A DNA stretch of 64,000 nucleotides from Streptomyces ambofaciens ATCC 23877 (GTDB taxonomy: Bacteria; Actinomycetota; Actinomycetes; Streptomycetales; Streptomycetaceae), in NCBI RefSeq assembly GCF_001267885.1, contig NZ_CP012382.1, positions 7,923,001-7,987,000 on the forward strand. The letters are read 5' to 3'. Shown here piece by piece: positions 1 to 9,496 of this stretch (positions within the stretch are counted from its first letter, which is position 1; each line of letters opens with the position of its first letter). The notes beneath the pieces were generated by a model, which saw nothing but the letters and a program-made list of their open reading frames with translations, ran no database searches and had not been told where the DNA came from. Made by a program: the position numbers and the translations under genes.

Positions 1-1
1 G

Positions 2-1453
2 CTGACCACCGTGGCGGTCGTCGGCGTGCACGCGGCGTCGCCTCGGGTGCAGGGCGGTGGCAGTGCGGGCGTGTTCTGTTCCGACGTGGTCACGCCGCTG
101 GCGGGCATCCGGGCCCGTCTGCGGGGCCGGGCCTCGGTGGTGTACGAACCCGGTCCGGCGCCGGGGTCGCCACCCGCTCCCCTCGGCACCGATCACTGCA
201 GCGATCCGCGCTCGGGCGCCCCGGGCGTGCTCCTGCGGGTGCTGGACGCGGCGGGGCGGGAACTGCACGCGGAGCACCGGCTCTCGGGGCGGCAGCTGGA
301 GCCGGACCTGCCCCCGGGCGCCCACACGGTGGAGATCGCCGCGGTGCTGCATCCCCGTCGGGCGGGGGAGTGGACGTTCGGCGTCGGGGGCTTCGGACGC
401 ATGACGCTCACCGTCGGCGACCACGTGCTGGTGGACGGGGAGTTCCCCGGTGACACGGACGACCCGGCCGTCGTCCACGTCAACCCGCCCGTGCACACGG
501 CACGGACGGCGTTGACCACCAGGCGTCCCGTGGACGTGGTGGCGCGGCGCGAGCTGGTGCCCGGCCGAGGGCGCGCCACCGTCGTCACCGCCGCGCCGCC
601 GGAACCGGACCCGGCCACCGCGCTCGAGGACGCGGTACGGGCGGCCGGCGAGGCCGACGCCGTGGTCGTGGTCGTCGGCACCACCGAGCACAGCGAGACA
701 GAGGGGTACGACCGGGCCGGGCTGGCGCTCGGCGAGCTCCAGGACGGGCTGGTCCGCGCGGTGGCCGCCGCGAACTCCCGCACGGTGGTGGTCGTCAACA
801 GCGGCGGACCGGTCGAGCTGCCCTGGCGCGGGGAGGTGGGTGCCGTGCTGCTCACCTGGTTCCCCGGACAGGAGGCCGGCGGAGGGCTGGCCGACGTCCT
901 GTTCGGCCTCGCCGAGCCCGGCGGCCGGCTGCCCACCACCTGGGCGGCCTCCCTGGCGGACGCCCCCGTCACGCGTACCCGGCCGGTCGACGGTCGGCTG
1001 GACTACGCCGAAGGCCTGCACATCGGCCACCGGGCGTGGCTGCGGTCCGGTCGCGAACCCGCCTACTGGTTCGGTCACGGCCTCGGCTACACCACGTGGG
1101 AGTACGCGGCCGTGGAGGTCCCCCCGCGCGTCCTGGCCCACGAGCCGTTCACCGTTCGGGTGACGGTGCACAACTCCGGTGAGCGCGCCGGGCGTGAGGT
1201 CGTACAGGTCTACCTGGCCCGGCCCGGATCGGCGGTCGAGCGTCCCGTGCGCTGGTTCGCCGGGCATGCGGCCGTACGGGCGGAAGCGGGCCGGACGGCC
1301 ACCGCCGAGGTGGTGGTGAGCCCGCGGGCGCTACGGCACTGGTCGGAGGCGGACCACGGCTGGGCCACGGAGCCCGGCCCCTACCGGCTCATGGTGGGCA
1401 GGTCGGTGGGGGACGTGCGGTGGGAGGGGACGGTCACGGTCGGCGGCCCGTGA
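2..1453 (+). CDS. GH3-family beta-glucosidase, C-terminal part (5' end cut by window)
   Basis: The frame is open from base 2, and the first residues (VAVVGVHAASPRVQGGGSA) are the classic start of the GH3 C-terminal (alpha/beta sandwich) domain, so the catalytic barrel lies outside the window and the GTG at 11 is not the real start. Next comes a beta-rich segment with GEWTFGVGG-like text, resembling a PA14 insert. The second GH3 half then follows (DAVVVVVGTTEHSETEGYDR, LLTWFPGQEAGGGLADVLFG, PGGRLPTTW), and a fibronectin-III-like tail with GREVVQVYLARPGS. Expected role: release of terminal beta-linked sugars. It converges on the ROK regulator gene and lies beside a sugar importer and a GH1 enzyme, which fits a glycoside-use locus. 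Family call is firm; substrate is unknown. Confidence 0.9.
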   Translation: MTTVAVVGVHAASPRVQGGGSAGVFCSDVVTPLAGIRARLRGRASVVYEPGPAPGSPPAPLGTDHCSDPRSGAPGVLLRVLDAAGRELHAEHRLSGRQLEPDLPPGAHTVEIAAVLHPRRAGEWTFGVGGFGRMTLTVGDHVLVDGEFPGDTDDPAVVHVNPPVHTARTALTTRRPVDVVARRELVPGRGRATVVTAAPPEPDPATALEDAVRAAGEADAVVVVVGTTEHSETEGYDRAGLALGELQDGLVRAVAAANSRTVVVVNSGGPVELPWRGEVGAVLLTWFPGQEAGGGLADVLFGLAEPGGRLPTTWAASLADAPVTRTRPVDGRLDYAEGLHIGHRAWLRSGREPAYWFGHGLGYTTWEYAAVEVPPRVLAHEPFTVRVTVHNSGERAGREVVQVYLARPGSAVERPVRWFAGHAAVRAEAGRTATAEVVVSPRALRHWSEADHGWATEPGPYRLMVGRSVGDVRWEGTVTVGGP

Positions 1454-1605
1454 CGAGGGTCGAGGCCGTGGCTTCGCCTGGGGGACGTCGGGTGGGGGAG
1501 GGGGACCCAGGCCGTGGCGGACGACCACGGTCCCTGCTCACTGCTTGCCGCTCGCGCGCGGGTCGACCCGGTCGCCGGTAGACCGCGGGGTGCGGCCGGC
1601 GCCGC

Positions 1606-2928
1606 TCACTGCACCGACCGCTCCCGCAGGGCCGTCCGCCACGCCGGGTCCTGCTCCGCCGGTTCGGCTTCCTCCGGCCGGCCGCCACGGGCGAAGAAGT
1701 CGGCGAGCGGCAGGATCGCGGCCCCGACGGTGACGGCGTCCGGCCCCAGGGTGCCGAGGTCGATGCGGACACGGGCGGCGGGGTACGTCAGGGCGTAGGA
1801 GGTGGCGTGGGCCGTCACCGCGTCCAGGAAGCGCCGGCCGAGCTGCAGTCCGGCCCAGCCGCCGACCAGGATGCGCTCGGGCTGGAAGAGGTTGATCAGG
1901 TCGGAGAACCCCGCGCCGAGGTACTCGGCGGTCTCCTCCAGCACGGCCAGCGCCGTGGCGTCGGGTTCCGGGCCGGCCCCCGACGCGTCGGAGGCCGGGT
2001 ACGCGGCCGCGAGCATCGCGGTCAGCGCGGTCTCCTCGTCCGCGCCCACGGGCGGCCGGCCGCCGGCCTCCGCCCAGCGCTGGAGCAGGGCCTCCGCGCC
2101 CGCGTACGCCTCCAGGCAGCCCTGCGCTCCGCAGCGGCACCGGCGCCCGCGCACCCGTACCGTCAGGTGGCCCCACTCGACGGCGCGGCCCGGTCGCATG
2201 TCGTCCCCGACGACGCAGGCGCCGACTCCGGAGCCGAAGAGCACCACCGCCGCGCTCTGCGCGCCCCGGCCGGCGCCGAACCACATCTCCGCCTGGCCCA
2301 GCGTCTTGGCCCCGTTGTCGATGTAGTACGGCACGGTCTCGGGCAGGATCCGGGACTCGCGCAGCAACCGCTCCAGCGGAACGGCGTCCCAGCCGATCGT
2401 CTGGCCGTGCACGACCGCCCCGTCCTCGGTGCCCCGGGCGACGATGCCCGGCACGCCGATCCCGACGCCGAGCAGCCGCTCCGCCGCGATGCCGGCCTCG
2501 GCCAGAACCTCGGGGATGCCCTCGCGCAGGTGCGTCATGACCAGGCCGACGTCGTAGCGGTCGACGCGGCGCGGCCCCTTGGCCTCCAGTGGTCTCTCCA
2601 CCCGGGCCAGCTCGGTGAGGGCGAGGTCGAAGAGTTCGATCCGTACCCGGGTCTCGCCGATGTCCACACCGATCATGTAACCGCTGCGCGCGCTGATGCG
2701 CAGCAACGTGCGGGGACGGCCGCCGGCGGAGTCGACGCTTCCGGCTTCTTCCACCAGTCCTTCGGCGACCAGCTCGGAGACCACGTTGCTCACCGAGCCG
2801 GAACTCAGCCCGGTGACCGGCCCCAGGGAGAACCTGCTGAGCGGCCCGTCGAAATACAACCGTTGCAATACCGCGGTGCGGTTCTCCCGCCGCAGGTCAC
2901 GCACTGTACGGCCGCTGCGTACTCTCAC
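1606..2928 (-). CDS. ROK-family transcriptional regulator
   Basis: 440 residues from a GTG start with a GAGGGGGCG ribosome site upstream. An N-terminal winged helix-turn-helix (about residues 8-75, with LSSGSVSNVVSELVAEGLV) precedes a ROK sugar-kinase-like domain: MIGVDIGETRVRIELFD for the phosphate loop, EWGHLTV, and the zinc-binding C-x-C-G-x2-G-C-x-E signature (CRCGAQGCLEAY). Regulators of this kind bind DNA and are released by a sugar or sugar phosphate. The gene is divergent from the ABC operon starting at 3111. The AT-rich island between them probably holds its operator. It would then repress the transporter/GH1 operon and possibly itself. The family is clear; the effector is inferred from the neighbours to be a glycoside. 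Confidence 0.9.
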   Translation of the reverse strand: MRVRSGRTVRDLRRENRTAVLQRLYFDGPLSRFSLGPVTGLSSGSVSNVVSELVAEGLVEEAGSVDSAGGRPRTLLRISARSGYMIGVDIGETRVRIELFDLALTELARVERPLEAKGPRRVDRYDVGLVMTHLREGIPEVLAEAGIAAERLLGVGIGVPGIVARGTEDGAVVHGQTIGWDAVPLERLLRESRILPETVPYYIDNGAKTLGQAEMWFGAGRGAQSAAVVLFGSGVGACVVGDDMRPGRAVEWGHLTVRVRGRRCRCGAQGCLEAYAGAEALLQRWAEAGGRPPVGADEETALTAMLAAAYPASDASGAGPEPDATALAVLEETAEYLGAGFSDLINLFQPERILVGGWAGLQLGRRFLDAVTAHATSYALTYPAARVRIDLGTLGPDAVTVGAAILPLADFFARGGRPEEAEPAEQDPAWRTALRERSVQ

Positions 2929-2980
2929 GCTCGCCCCCTCGTTCGGAACTCCTCACCGCAACTTACAGGTGGCAGGGCCC

Positions 2981-3026
2981 TTGACGCGACCTTCACTTGA
3001 GGTTTAACTCACATCCTAAATTAAGC
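2981..3026 (+). promoter_or_regulatory. Putative promoter and ROK operator of the sugar ABC operon
   Basis: TTGACG (2981-2986) and TTAACT (3004-3009) are 17 bp apart, a plausible vegetative promoter. Overlapping and following it, 3001-3026 is a strikingly AT-rich block (TTTAACTCACA then TCCTAAATTAA) with imperfect dyad symmetry in an otherwise very GC-rich region. Its position between divergent regulator and transporter genes makes it the best operator candidate. The assignment to the ROK protein is inference. Confidence 0.5.
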
Positions 3027-3110
3027 CGTGGGGGATTTCAGGGAACGTGGGGCGCAGCTCCGACCCCCTCCGCGGGCGACCCCGTCACCTTCCGGAAGGC
3101 CTCTGGAGTC

Positions 3111-4427
3111 ATGCGCAGAATCAGAGCCGCAGCCGTCGGCGCCGTCACCCTCTCGTTCGCCCTCACCCTGGCTGCCTGCGGCGGGGGATCGTCCGGTTCG
3201 GAGGGGTCCAACGAGCAGCCGAAGACCCTCACCTACTGGGCCTCCAACCAGGGCGCCAACCTGGAGGTCGACAAGAAGGTCCTCCAGCCGGAACTCGACA
3301 AGTTCGAGAAGGAGACCGGCATCAAGGTGAAGCTGGAGGTCGTGCCCTGGGCGGACCTCCTCAACCGCATCCTCACCGCCACCACCTCCGGCCAGGGGCC
3401 CGACGTCCTGAACATCGGCAACACCTGGAGCGCGTCGCTGCAGTCCAGCGGCGCCCTCCTGCCCTGGGACGCGAAGAACTTCGAGGCGATCGGCGGCAAG
3501 GACCGCTTCGTGGAGTCCGCCCTCGGTTCCACCGGCGTGCAGGGCCAGGACCCGGCGGCCGTCCCGCTCTACTCCATGGCCTACGCGCTCTACTACAACA
3601 AGAAGATGTTCGCCGACGCGGGCATCGAGAAGCCGCCGGCGACCTGGGAGGAGCTGGCCGAGACCGGCCGGAAGCTCTCCAAGGACGGCAAGTGGGGGCT
3701 CGGCGCCGAGGGCTCCAACCTGTCGAACAACATCCACCAGGTCTTCGTGCTCGGCAAGCAGCACGGTGCGGACTTCTTCACTCCGGACGGCAAGGCCGAC
3801 TTCACCTCCGACGGCGCGGTGGCGGCGGTCAAGCAATACGTCGACCTGATGGCGACGGACAAGATCGTCGCGCCCGGCAACGCCGAGTACGCGCAGAACC
3901 AGTCCCTGAGCGACTTCGCCAAGGACAAGACGGCGATGGTGCTGTGGCAGACCGCGTCGGCCACCTTCAAGGCGCAGGGCATGAAGGACGACGAGTGGGG
4001 CGTCGCGCCCGCCCCCGTGCAGTCCGGCGAGCCCGGCTCGGGCAAGGCGACCAACTCCATGGTCGCGGGCATCAACATGGCGGTCTTCAAGAACACCAAG
4101 AACATCGACGGTGCCAAGAAGTTCGTGAAGTTCATGACCAGCGACGAGGAGCAGGTCGTCCTCAACAAGGCCTACGGCTCCATACCGCCGGTCAAGGCCG
4201 CCCAGCAGGACCCGGCCTTCAACGGCCCGGCCCTCAGCGTGCTCCGGGAGACCCTCGCCACCAGTGCCAGCGCACTGCCGCAGGTCCCCGAGGAGTCGCA
4301 GTTCGAGACCGTTGTGGGCACCGCCGTCAAGGAGCTCTTCGCCGACGCCGCCGCAGGTCGTGCGGTGACCACCGAGTCAGTGCGGGCCAAGCTCGAGAAG
4401 GCCCAGCAGCAGATGCCCAAGAAGTGA
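3111..4427 (+). CDS. Sugar ABC transporter substrate-binding lipoprotein
   Basis: 438 residues from ATG 3111. The open frame extends upstream, but this ATG gives a textbook lipoprotein signal (MRRIRAAAVGAVTLSFALTL then the AAC lipobox). The mature part is a family-1 extracellular solute-binding protein of maltose/cellobiose type: YWASNQGANLEV near the N-terminus, EKETGIKVKLEVVPWADLLNRI, GPDVLNIGNTWS, and ALYYNKKMFADAGI with PPATWEEL. It should capture an oligosaccharide or glycoside outside the membrane and pass it to the two permeases just downstream (14 bp to the first). The GH1 enzyme in the same operon suggests a beta-glucoside ligand. Confidence 0.92.
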   Translation: MRRIRAAAVGAVTLSFALTLAACGGGSSGSEGSNEQPKTLTYWASNQGANLEVDKKVLQPELDKFEKETGIKVKLEVVPWADLLNRILTATTSGQGPDVLNIGNTWSASLQSSGALLPWDAKNFEAIGGKDRFVESALGSTGVQGQDPAAVPLYSMAYALYYNKKMFADAGIEKPPATWEELAETGRKLSKDGKWGLGAEGSNLSNNIHQVFVLGKQHGADFFTPDGKADFTSDGAVAAVKQYVDLMATDKIVAPGNAEYAQNQSLSDFAKDKTAMVLWQTASATFKAQGMKDDEWGVAPAPVQSGEPGSGKATNSMVAGINMAVFKNTKNIDGAKKFVKFMTSDEEQVVLNKAYGSIPPVKAAQQDPAFNGPALSVLRETLATSASALPQVPEESQFETVVGTAVKELFADAAAGRAVTTESVRAKLEKAQQQMPKK

Positions 4428-4441
4428 GCACGGACACCGAC

Positions 4442-5437
4442 ATGACTACGACCGCTGCCCTCAACGCAGGCGAGCGGACGGCACGCAAGGACGACCCCGG
4501 AGCGGCGCCGCGCAAGCGCCGCTCCGGGCGGCTGCGCCGCATCGGACTGCCGTACCTGCTGTTGTTCCCTGCGATCCTGCTCGAACTACTGGTGCACCTG
4601 GTGCCGATGGTGATCGGCATCGTCGTCAGCTTCAAGGAGCTGACCCAGTTCTACATCCGCGACTGGGACACCGCACCCTGGGCCGGCCTCGACAACTACA
4701 AGCTGTCGGTCGACTTCGACGCCCCCGTGGGCGAGGCGCTGCTCAACTCGTTCTTCACCACCTGCCTGTTCACCGTGCTCTCCGTCGGCCTGTGCTGGCT
4801 GCTGGGCGTCGCCGCCGCGATCTTCATGCAGGAGTCGTTCCGCGGCCGGGGCTTCCTGCGCACGGTCTTCCTCGTCCCCTACGCGCTGCCCGTCTACGCG
4901 GCCGTCATCACCTGGTCGTTCATGTTCCAGCGGGACAACGGACTGGTGAACCACGTGCTGCACGACCAGCTCGGGCTCACCGACAGCGCCCCGTTCTGGC
5001 TGATCGGCGACAACAGCTTCATCGCCCTGCTCGTCGTCTCGGTGTGGAAGGGCTGGCCCTTCGCCTTCCTCATCATCATGGCCGGTCTGCAGAACATCCC
5101 GAAGGACATCTACGAGGCCGCCGCACTGGACGGCGCGGGCGTATGGCAGCAGATCCGTCGCATCACGCTGCCGGCCCTGCGCCCCGTCAACCAGGTCCTC
5201 GTCCTGGTGCTGTTCCTGTGGACCTTCAACGACTTCAACACCCCCTTCGTCCTGTTCGGCAAGGCCGCGCCGGAGGCCGCGGACCTCATCTCCATCCACA
5301 TCTACCAGTCCTCGTTCCAGACCTGGAACTTCGGAACGGGCTCCGCGATGTCGGTCCTGCTGCTCCTGTTCCTGCTCGTGGTGACGGGTGCGTACCTCTG
5401 GTTCACCTCCCGAGGAAGGAAGGTCACCGATGTCTAG
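4442..5437 (+). CDS. Sugar ABC transporter permease (MalF/CebF type)
   Basis: 331 residues from ATG 4442, with about six hydrophobic segments starting at LPYLLLFPAILLELLVHLV after a basic N-terminus. The cytoplasmic EAA loop that contacts the ATPase is present (YEAAALDGAGVWQQIRRITL). It forms the import channel with the product of the next gene, whose start it overlaps by 8 bp, indicating translational coupling. No ABC ATPase gene follows. Streptomyces commonly serves such importers with the shared ATPase MsiK encoded elsewhere, which is known for related systems and inferred here. Confidence 0.92.
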   Translation: MTTTAALNAGERTARKDDPGAAPRKRRSGRLRRIGLPYLLLFPAILLELLVHLVPMVIGIVVSFKELTQFYIRDWDTAPWAGLDNYKLSVDFDAPVGEALLNSFFTTCLFTVLSVGLCWLLGVAAAIFMQESFRGRGFLRTVFLVPYALPVYAAVITWSFMFQRDNGLVNHVLHDQLGLTDSAPFWLIGDNSFIALLVVSVWKGWPFAFLIIMAGLQNIPKDIYEAAALDGAGVWQQIRRITLPALRPVNQVLVLVLFLWTFNDFNTPFVLFGKAAPEAADLISIHIYQSSFQTWNFGTGSAMSVLLLLFLLVVTGAYLWFTSRGRKVTDV

Positions 5438-6305
5438 CCCCACCGCCCGCCGGCCCCGTTCCCCGATGGCCGCCCCGCGGTCCTTCCTGTGGAGCCGCCG
5501 CGTCTTCCTGACGCTCCTCACGGTCTTCGTCCTGCTGCCGGTCTACGTGATGGTCTCCAGCTCGCTGAAGCCGCTGGAGGACGTGTCGGGCAAGTTCGAG
5601 TGGATTCCCTCGGGCCTCACCGTCCGCCCGTACTTCGACATCTGGGAGACGGTCCCGCTCGCCGACTACTTCATGAACTCGCTGATCGTGGCGGGCGCGG
5701 CCACGGTCTGCTCCGTCACCATCGCCGTGTTCGCGGCCTACGCGGTCAGCCGGTACTCCTTCCGCGGCAAGCGCCTCTTCACGGTGACCGTGCTGTCGAC
5801 CCAGATGTTCCCCGGCATCCTCTTCCTGCTGCCGCTGTTCCTCATCTACGTCAACATCGGCAACGCCACCGGCATCGCCCTGTTCGGCTCCCGCGGCGGC
5901 CTGATCCTCACGTACCTCACCTTCTCGCTGCCGTTCTCCATCTGGATGCTGATCGGCTACTTCGACTCCGTCCCCAGGGACCTCGACGAGGCGGCCAAGG
6001 TGGACGGCTGCGGACCGATCGGCGCCCTCTTCCGGGTCATCGTGCCCGCCGCGATCCCCGGCATCGTCGCCGTGGCCGTCTACGCCTTCATGACGGCCTG
6101 GGGCGAAGTGCTCTTCGCCTCCGTCATGACCAACGACACCACCCGCACGCTGGCGGTCGGCCTCCAGGGCTACTCCACCCAGAACGACGTGTACTGGAAC
6201 CAGGTCATGGCCGCCTCACTCGTCGTCAGCCTTCCCGTCGTCGCCGGCTTCCTGCTCCTCCAGCGCTACCTCGTCACCGGCCTCACCGCCGGCGCCGTCA
6301 AGTAG
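5430..6305 (+). CDS. Sugar ABC transporter permease (MalG/CebG type)
   Basis: 291 residues from ATG 5430, chosen because GAGGAAGGAAGG lies just upstream; it overlaps the previous gene by 8 bp. It has six predicted membrane helices and the EAA loop [20 protein letters not shown] near the C-terminal third. It pairs with the upstream permease to form the sugar channel. The next gene (GH1 glucosidase) starts 55 bp later in the same direction, so import and cleavage are probably co-expressed. Confidence 0.92.
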   Translation: MSSPTARRPRSPMAAPRSFLWSRRVFLTLLTVFVLLPVYVMVSSSLKPLEDVSGKFEWIPSGLTVRPYFDIWETVPLADYFMNSLIVAGAATVCSVTIAVFAAYAVSRYSFRGKRLFTVTVLSTQMFPGILFLLPLFLIYVNIGNATGIALFGSRGGLILTYLTFSLPFSIWMLIGYFDSVPRDLDEAAKVDGCGPIGALFRVIVPAAIPGIVAVAVYAFMTAWGEVLFASVMTNDTTRTLAVGLQGYSTQNDVYWNQVMAASLVVSLPVVAGFLLLQRYLVTGLTAGAVK

Positions 6306-6360
6306 ACCCGCCCGCACCCGCGCCCCCGCCCCGCACCCGAGACCCCCCGAGAGGCCCTCT

Positions 6361-7716
6361 GTGTCCGATTCGCTTGACCTCGCCGCCTTCCCCGCCGACT
6401 TCACCTGGGGCACGGCCACCTCCGCCTACCAGATCGAGGGCGCCGTCGCCGAGGACGGCAGGGCACCGTCGATCTGGGACACGTTCTCCCACACCCCGGG
6501 AAAGATCGACAACGACGACCACGGCGACGTGGCCTGCGACCACTACCACCGGTGGCCCGAGGACATCGCCCTGATGAAGCGGCTCGGCGCCGACGCCTAC
6601 CGCCTGTCCGTCGCCTGGCCCCGAGTCGTGCCCGGCGGCGACGGGCCGGTCAACGCGGCCGGACTCGACTTCTACGACCGGCTCGTCGACGGCCTCCTCG
6701 ACGCGGGCATCACCCCCAACGTCACCCTCTACCACTGGGACCTTCCCCAGGCGCTCCAGGACCGCGGTGGCTGGACCGCGCGCGAGACCGCGGAACACCT
6801 CGCCGAGTACGCCTCCGTGGTGGCCGGCCGCCTCGGCGACCGCGTCACCCAGTGGGCCACGCTGAACGAACCCCTGTGCTCCGGCTGGATCGGCCACCTG
6901 GAGGGCCGGATGGCCCCCGGCCTGACCGACCTGACCGCCGCCGTGCACGCCTCGTACCACCTTCTCCTCGCGCACGGCCTCGCCACCCGGGCGATCCGGG
7001 CGGCGGCACCGGGCGCACAGATCGGCCTCGTCACCAACCACTCCACCATCGAGGCCGCCTCGACCCGCCCGGAAGACCTCGCGGCGGCCACCCGCATGGA
7101 CGGCCACACCAACCGCTGGTGGCTCGACCCGGTCTACGGCCGGGGCTTCCCCGCCGACATGCGCGAGCTGTACGGCGTGGAGCTGCCCGAACGCCCCGGC
7201 GACCTGGACACGATCGCCGCGCCCCTCGACTGGCACGGCCTCAACTACTACTTCCCGGCCACCGTCACCGACGATCCCCAGGGCCCCGTGCCGTACGCCC
7301 GAGAGGTCCGGCTGCCCGACGTACCGCGCACCGGCATGGACTGGCAGATCGACGCGGGCGGCCTGGAGGCCCTGCTGCTGCGCCTGACCGACGACTACGG
7401 GGTGCGCAAGCTGTACGTCACCGAGAACGGCTCGGCGTTCCCGGACGCCGTCAGCCCCGACGGCGAGGTCCACGACCCGGACCGGGCCCGCTACCTGGAA
7501 CAGCACGTGGGCGCCTGCGCCAGGGCGGTCCGCAAGGGCGCACCCCTGGCCGGCTACTACGCGTGGTCCCTGCTCGACAACTTCGAGTGGGCCTACGGCT
7601 ACGACAAGCGTTTCGGCCTCGTCCACGTCGACTACGCGACGCAGGCCCGCACCGTCAAGACCAGTGGCAGGCGGTACGCGGACATCATCCGCGCCCACCG
7701 ACAGTCCCACGCCTGA
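6361..7716 (+). CDS. GH1-family beta-glucosidase
   Basis: 451 residues from GTG 6361 with a GAGAGG ribosome site about 10 bp upstream. A full-length GH1 barrel starts with [19 protein letters not shown]. The acid/base glutamate is in [10 protein letters not shown] and the nucleophile in [10 protein letters not shown], and [17 protein letters not shown] supplies substrate-binding residues. It has no signal peptide, so it should cleave imported beta-glucosides (cellobiose-like or aryl-glucosides) in the cytoplasm, making it the natural partner of the ABC importer encoded just upstream. It is probably the last gene of the operon, since a strong hairpin follows at 7819-7857. Confidence 0.95.
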   Translation: MSDSLDLAAFPADFTWGTATSAYQIEGAVAEDGRAPSIWDTFSHTPGKIDNDDHGDVACDHYHRWPEDIALMKRLGADAYRLSVAWPRVVPGGDGPVNAAGLDFYDRLVDGLLDAGITPNVTLYHWDLPQALQDRGGWTARETAEHLAEYASVVAGRLGDRVTQWATLNEPLCSGWIGHLEGRMAPGLTDLTAAVHASYHLLLAHGLATRAIRAAAPGAQIGLVTNHSTIEAASTRPEDLAAATRMDGHTNRWWLDPVYGRGFPADMRELYGVELPERPGDLDTIAAPLDWHGLNYYFPATVTDDPQGPVPYAREVRLPDVPRTGMDWQIDAGGLEALLLRLTDDYGVRKLYVTENGSAFPDAVSPDGEVHDPDRARYLEQHVGACARAVRKGAPLAGYYAWSLLDNFEWAYGYDKRFGLVHVDYATQARTVKTSGRRYADIIRAHRQSHA

Positions 7717-8132
7717 CCGCACCGGGACCGGGACGGCGCCGTCGTCGGCCCTGTCGTCGGCCACCGAGAGGAGAGGCCGGCCGCCAGGGCCTGGTCGTCT
7801 CGCACACTCGCCCGGTGACACCGGCCCCCGCGGACTGGCCGCGGGGGCTTCCCGGTGCGACCGCGATGAGCACGGGCGCCTTCGCCGTGAAGAGTCCCGA
7901 CAAGGCCGGTGGCGGTACCTGCCTGTCCAGGAGCGCCTTGCGGGGCGCCGGCATGTCGAGGTCCGTCATCAGCCGGAAGGCGAAGAACGACATCGGCGTG
8001 GTCGCGGTCCACGCCCTGGTGGACGGGTCAAGCTTCTCGCCGGCCTCGCGGCAGCCCCCGGCCGGCCGACGGAGTCCACCGACCGTCCGCGTCAGGGCTT
8101 GCTCTCGGGTGCCGGGCCGCGCGGAACAGACG
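7717..8132. other. Intergenic stretch between GH1 gene and Rrf2 gene
   Basis: Apart from the terminator hairpin at 7819-7857, no gene is supported. A minus-strand open stretch near 7993-7830 has natural-looking composition (FFAFRLMTDLDMPAPRKALL) but no recognisable family and no ribosome site; it could be a relic. Confidence 0.4.
7819..7857. terminator. Terminator hairpin after the GH1 gene
   Basis: CCCCCGCGG (7825-7833) pairs perfectly with CCGCGGGGG (7839-7847) around a 5-nt loop. A G-C pair and an outer CACCGG/CCGGTG pairing (7819-7824 with 7852-7857) extend the structure. There is no U tract, as is usual in Streptomyces. It lies about 100 bp past the GH1 stop and could work in both directions. 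Confidence 0.7.
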
Positions 8133-8585
8133 TCAGGGCGTGACGGGAGGCCGGCGGGGTGCCGCGAGTACGTCCCGGAGCACGTTCGCGAGCGTGACGC
8201 GGGCCAGTTCGTCTCTCAGGGTCTTCTCGATGCCCTCGTAGATGTTCTGCATCGCCGGCTGGATGCCGTGCCCCACCACGCATTCCTGGTCCGGGGTGGT
8301 GCGGTGCATGGCGAACAGCGGGCCCGGTTCCACCGCCTCGTACACGTCGAGAAGGGTCATCGACTCCAGCTCGCGTGCCAGCGACCAGCCCGCGCCCACG
8401 CCCCGCCGGGACTCCACGAGCCCGGCCTTGCGCAGCTCGCCGAGCAGCCGTCTGATCACCACGGGGTTGGTGTTCGCGCTGGTCGCGATCTGCTCGGAGG
8501 TGGCGACCTCATGGCCTCGGCGCTGGTAGAGGCCGATCCAGGCCAGCGCGTGGGCGGCGATGGTCAGTCTGCTGTTGGCGCTCAC
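8133..8585 (-). CDS. Rrf2-family transcriptional regulator
   Basis: 150 residues from GTG 8585, chosen over longer options because GAGGAGGAG sits just upstream and the protein then starts in the standard way (VSANSRLTIAAHALAWIGL). The winged helix reads EVATSEQIATSANTNPVVIRRLL. Only two cysteines can be seen (in the EC region after the HTH and nowhere clustered), so this is not the three-Cys iron-sulfur type of IscR/NsrR but the YwnA-like branch. The divergent SDR gene begins 131 bp away, and the shared intergenic region carries two near-perfect inverted repeats, so it very probably represses both genes. Confidence 0.88.
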   Translation of the reverse strand: MSANSRLTIAAHALAWIGLYQRRGHEVATSEQIATSANTNPVVIRRLLGELRKAGLVESRRGVGAGWSLARELESMTLLDVYEAVEPGPLFAMHRTTPDQECVVGHGIQPAMQNIYEGIEKTLRDELARVTLANVLRDVLAAPRRPPVTP

Positions 8586-8614
8586 GGACTCCTCCTCTCG
8601 ACCGCAACGCTTCA

Positions 8615-8682
8615 TGTTACGACAGCGTAGTCGTAACAGAGATGGTTGCGACGAGTTGTCGTAACCATTACTGTTGCGACTG
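8615..8682. promoter_or_regulatory. Twin inverted-repeat operators of the Rrf2 regulator
   Basis: Site 1 is TGTTACGAC-N6-GTCGTAACA (8615-8638), a perfect dyad. Site 2 is TGGTTGCGAC-N5-GTCGTAACCA (8643-8667) with one mismatch. A further half site, TGTTGCGAC, follows at 8672-8680. All carry the same GTYGCGAC/GTCGTAAC core and lie between the divergent Rrf2 and SDR genes. Binding by the Rrf2 protein is inferred from position and symmetry. Confidence 0.75.
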
Positions 8683-8716
8683 CGGGGAAGAAGAACCAGA
8701 CAACGAGGTGAGAAGA

Positions 8717-9466
8717 ATGAGCAAGCCACTCACGGGCAAAGTCGCCCTGGTCACCGGGGGGTCGCGCGGACTGGGAGCCGCGACCGTACGGCTGCTGGCC
8801 GAACAGGGCGCCGACGTCGCCTTCACCTACGTCAGCTCCGAGAAGCAGGCGCGGGCCGTCGTCGACGAGGTGCACGGCAAGGGAGCCAAGGCCGTCGCCC
8901 TCCAGTCCGACCAGGCGGACACGAGCCGGGCGCCGGCACTGATCGACGACGTGGTGGCGCACTTCGGCGGCCTGGACATCCTCGTCAACAACGCGGCGAT
9001 CTCCGCGGCCGGCGCGGTGGACGACCCGGACGCCGACACCGCCGCGCTGGACCGGATGCACGCCACCAACTACCTCGGCGTGATCGCCGTCATCCGGGCC
9101 GCCGCCCGAGTGCTGCGCCCGGGCGGCCGCGTCATCACGGTGAGTTCCGGACTGGGCACCCGGGTCGGCGCCCCGGGCCTCGCCGACTACTCGGCGACCA
9201 AGTCCGGGATCGAGAGGTACACCATGGGCGTCGCACGCGACCTCGGGCCCCGGAACATCACGGCCAACGTCGTGGAGGCCGGACTGATGGAGGGCGGCAT
9301 GCAACCGCCGGACGCCGAGACCCTCAAGCTCCTGGTCGGCTCGCTGTCCCTGCAACGCATGGGGCACCCCGACGAAATCGCCGCGGCCATCGCCTTCCTG
9401 GCGAGCCCCGCCGCGTCGTACGTCACGGGCGCGGTGCTGGACGCCCACGGCGGCTACAACGCCTGA
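8717..9466 (+). CDS. SDR-family NAD(P)-dependent oxidoreductase
   Basis: 249 residues from ATG 8717, preceded by GAGGTGAG. A classical short-chain dehydrogenase: cofactor loop TGGSRGLG (residues 13-20), NNAA after DILV, a catalytic serine in VITVSSGLG, YSATK holding the Tyr/Lys pair, and a C-terminal LASPAASYVTGAVLDAHGGYNA. It resembles 3-oxoacyl-ACP reductase-like enzymes, but the true substrate cannot be read. Expression is probably controlled by the divergent Rrf2 repressor through the twin operators, which suggests an inducible redox or detoxification role. Confidence 0.9.
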   Translation: MSKPLTGKVALVTGGSRGLGAATVRLLAEQGADVAFTYVSSEKQARAVVDEVHGKGAKAVALQSDQADTSRAPALIDDVVAHFGGLDILVNNAAISAAGAVDDPDADTAALDRMHATNYLGVIAVIRAAARVLRPGGRVITVSSGLGTRVGAPGLADYSATKSGIERYTMGVARDLGPRNITANVVEAGLMEGGMQPPDAETLKLLVGSLSLQRMGHPDEIAAAIAFLASPAASYVTGAVLDAHGGYNA

Positions 9467-9496
9467 ACCCGAACGTCGGCCGGCCGGCGCGGTCCG

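Noticed and set aside
7830..7993. Minus-strand stretch FFAFRLMTDLDMPAPRKALL
   Set aside because: No recognised family, no ribosome site, and the terminator hairpin falls inside it.
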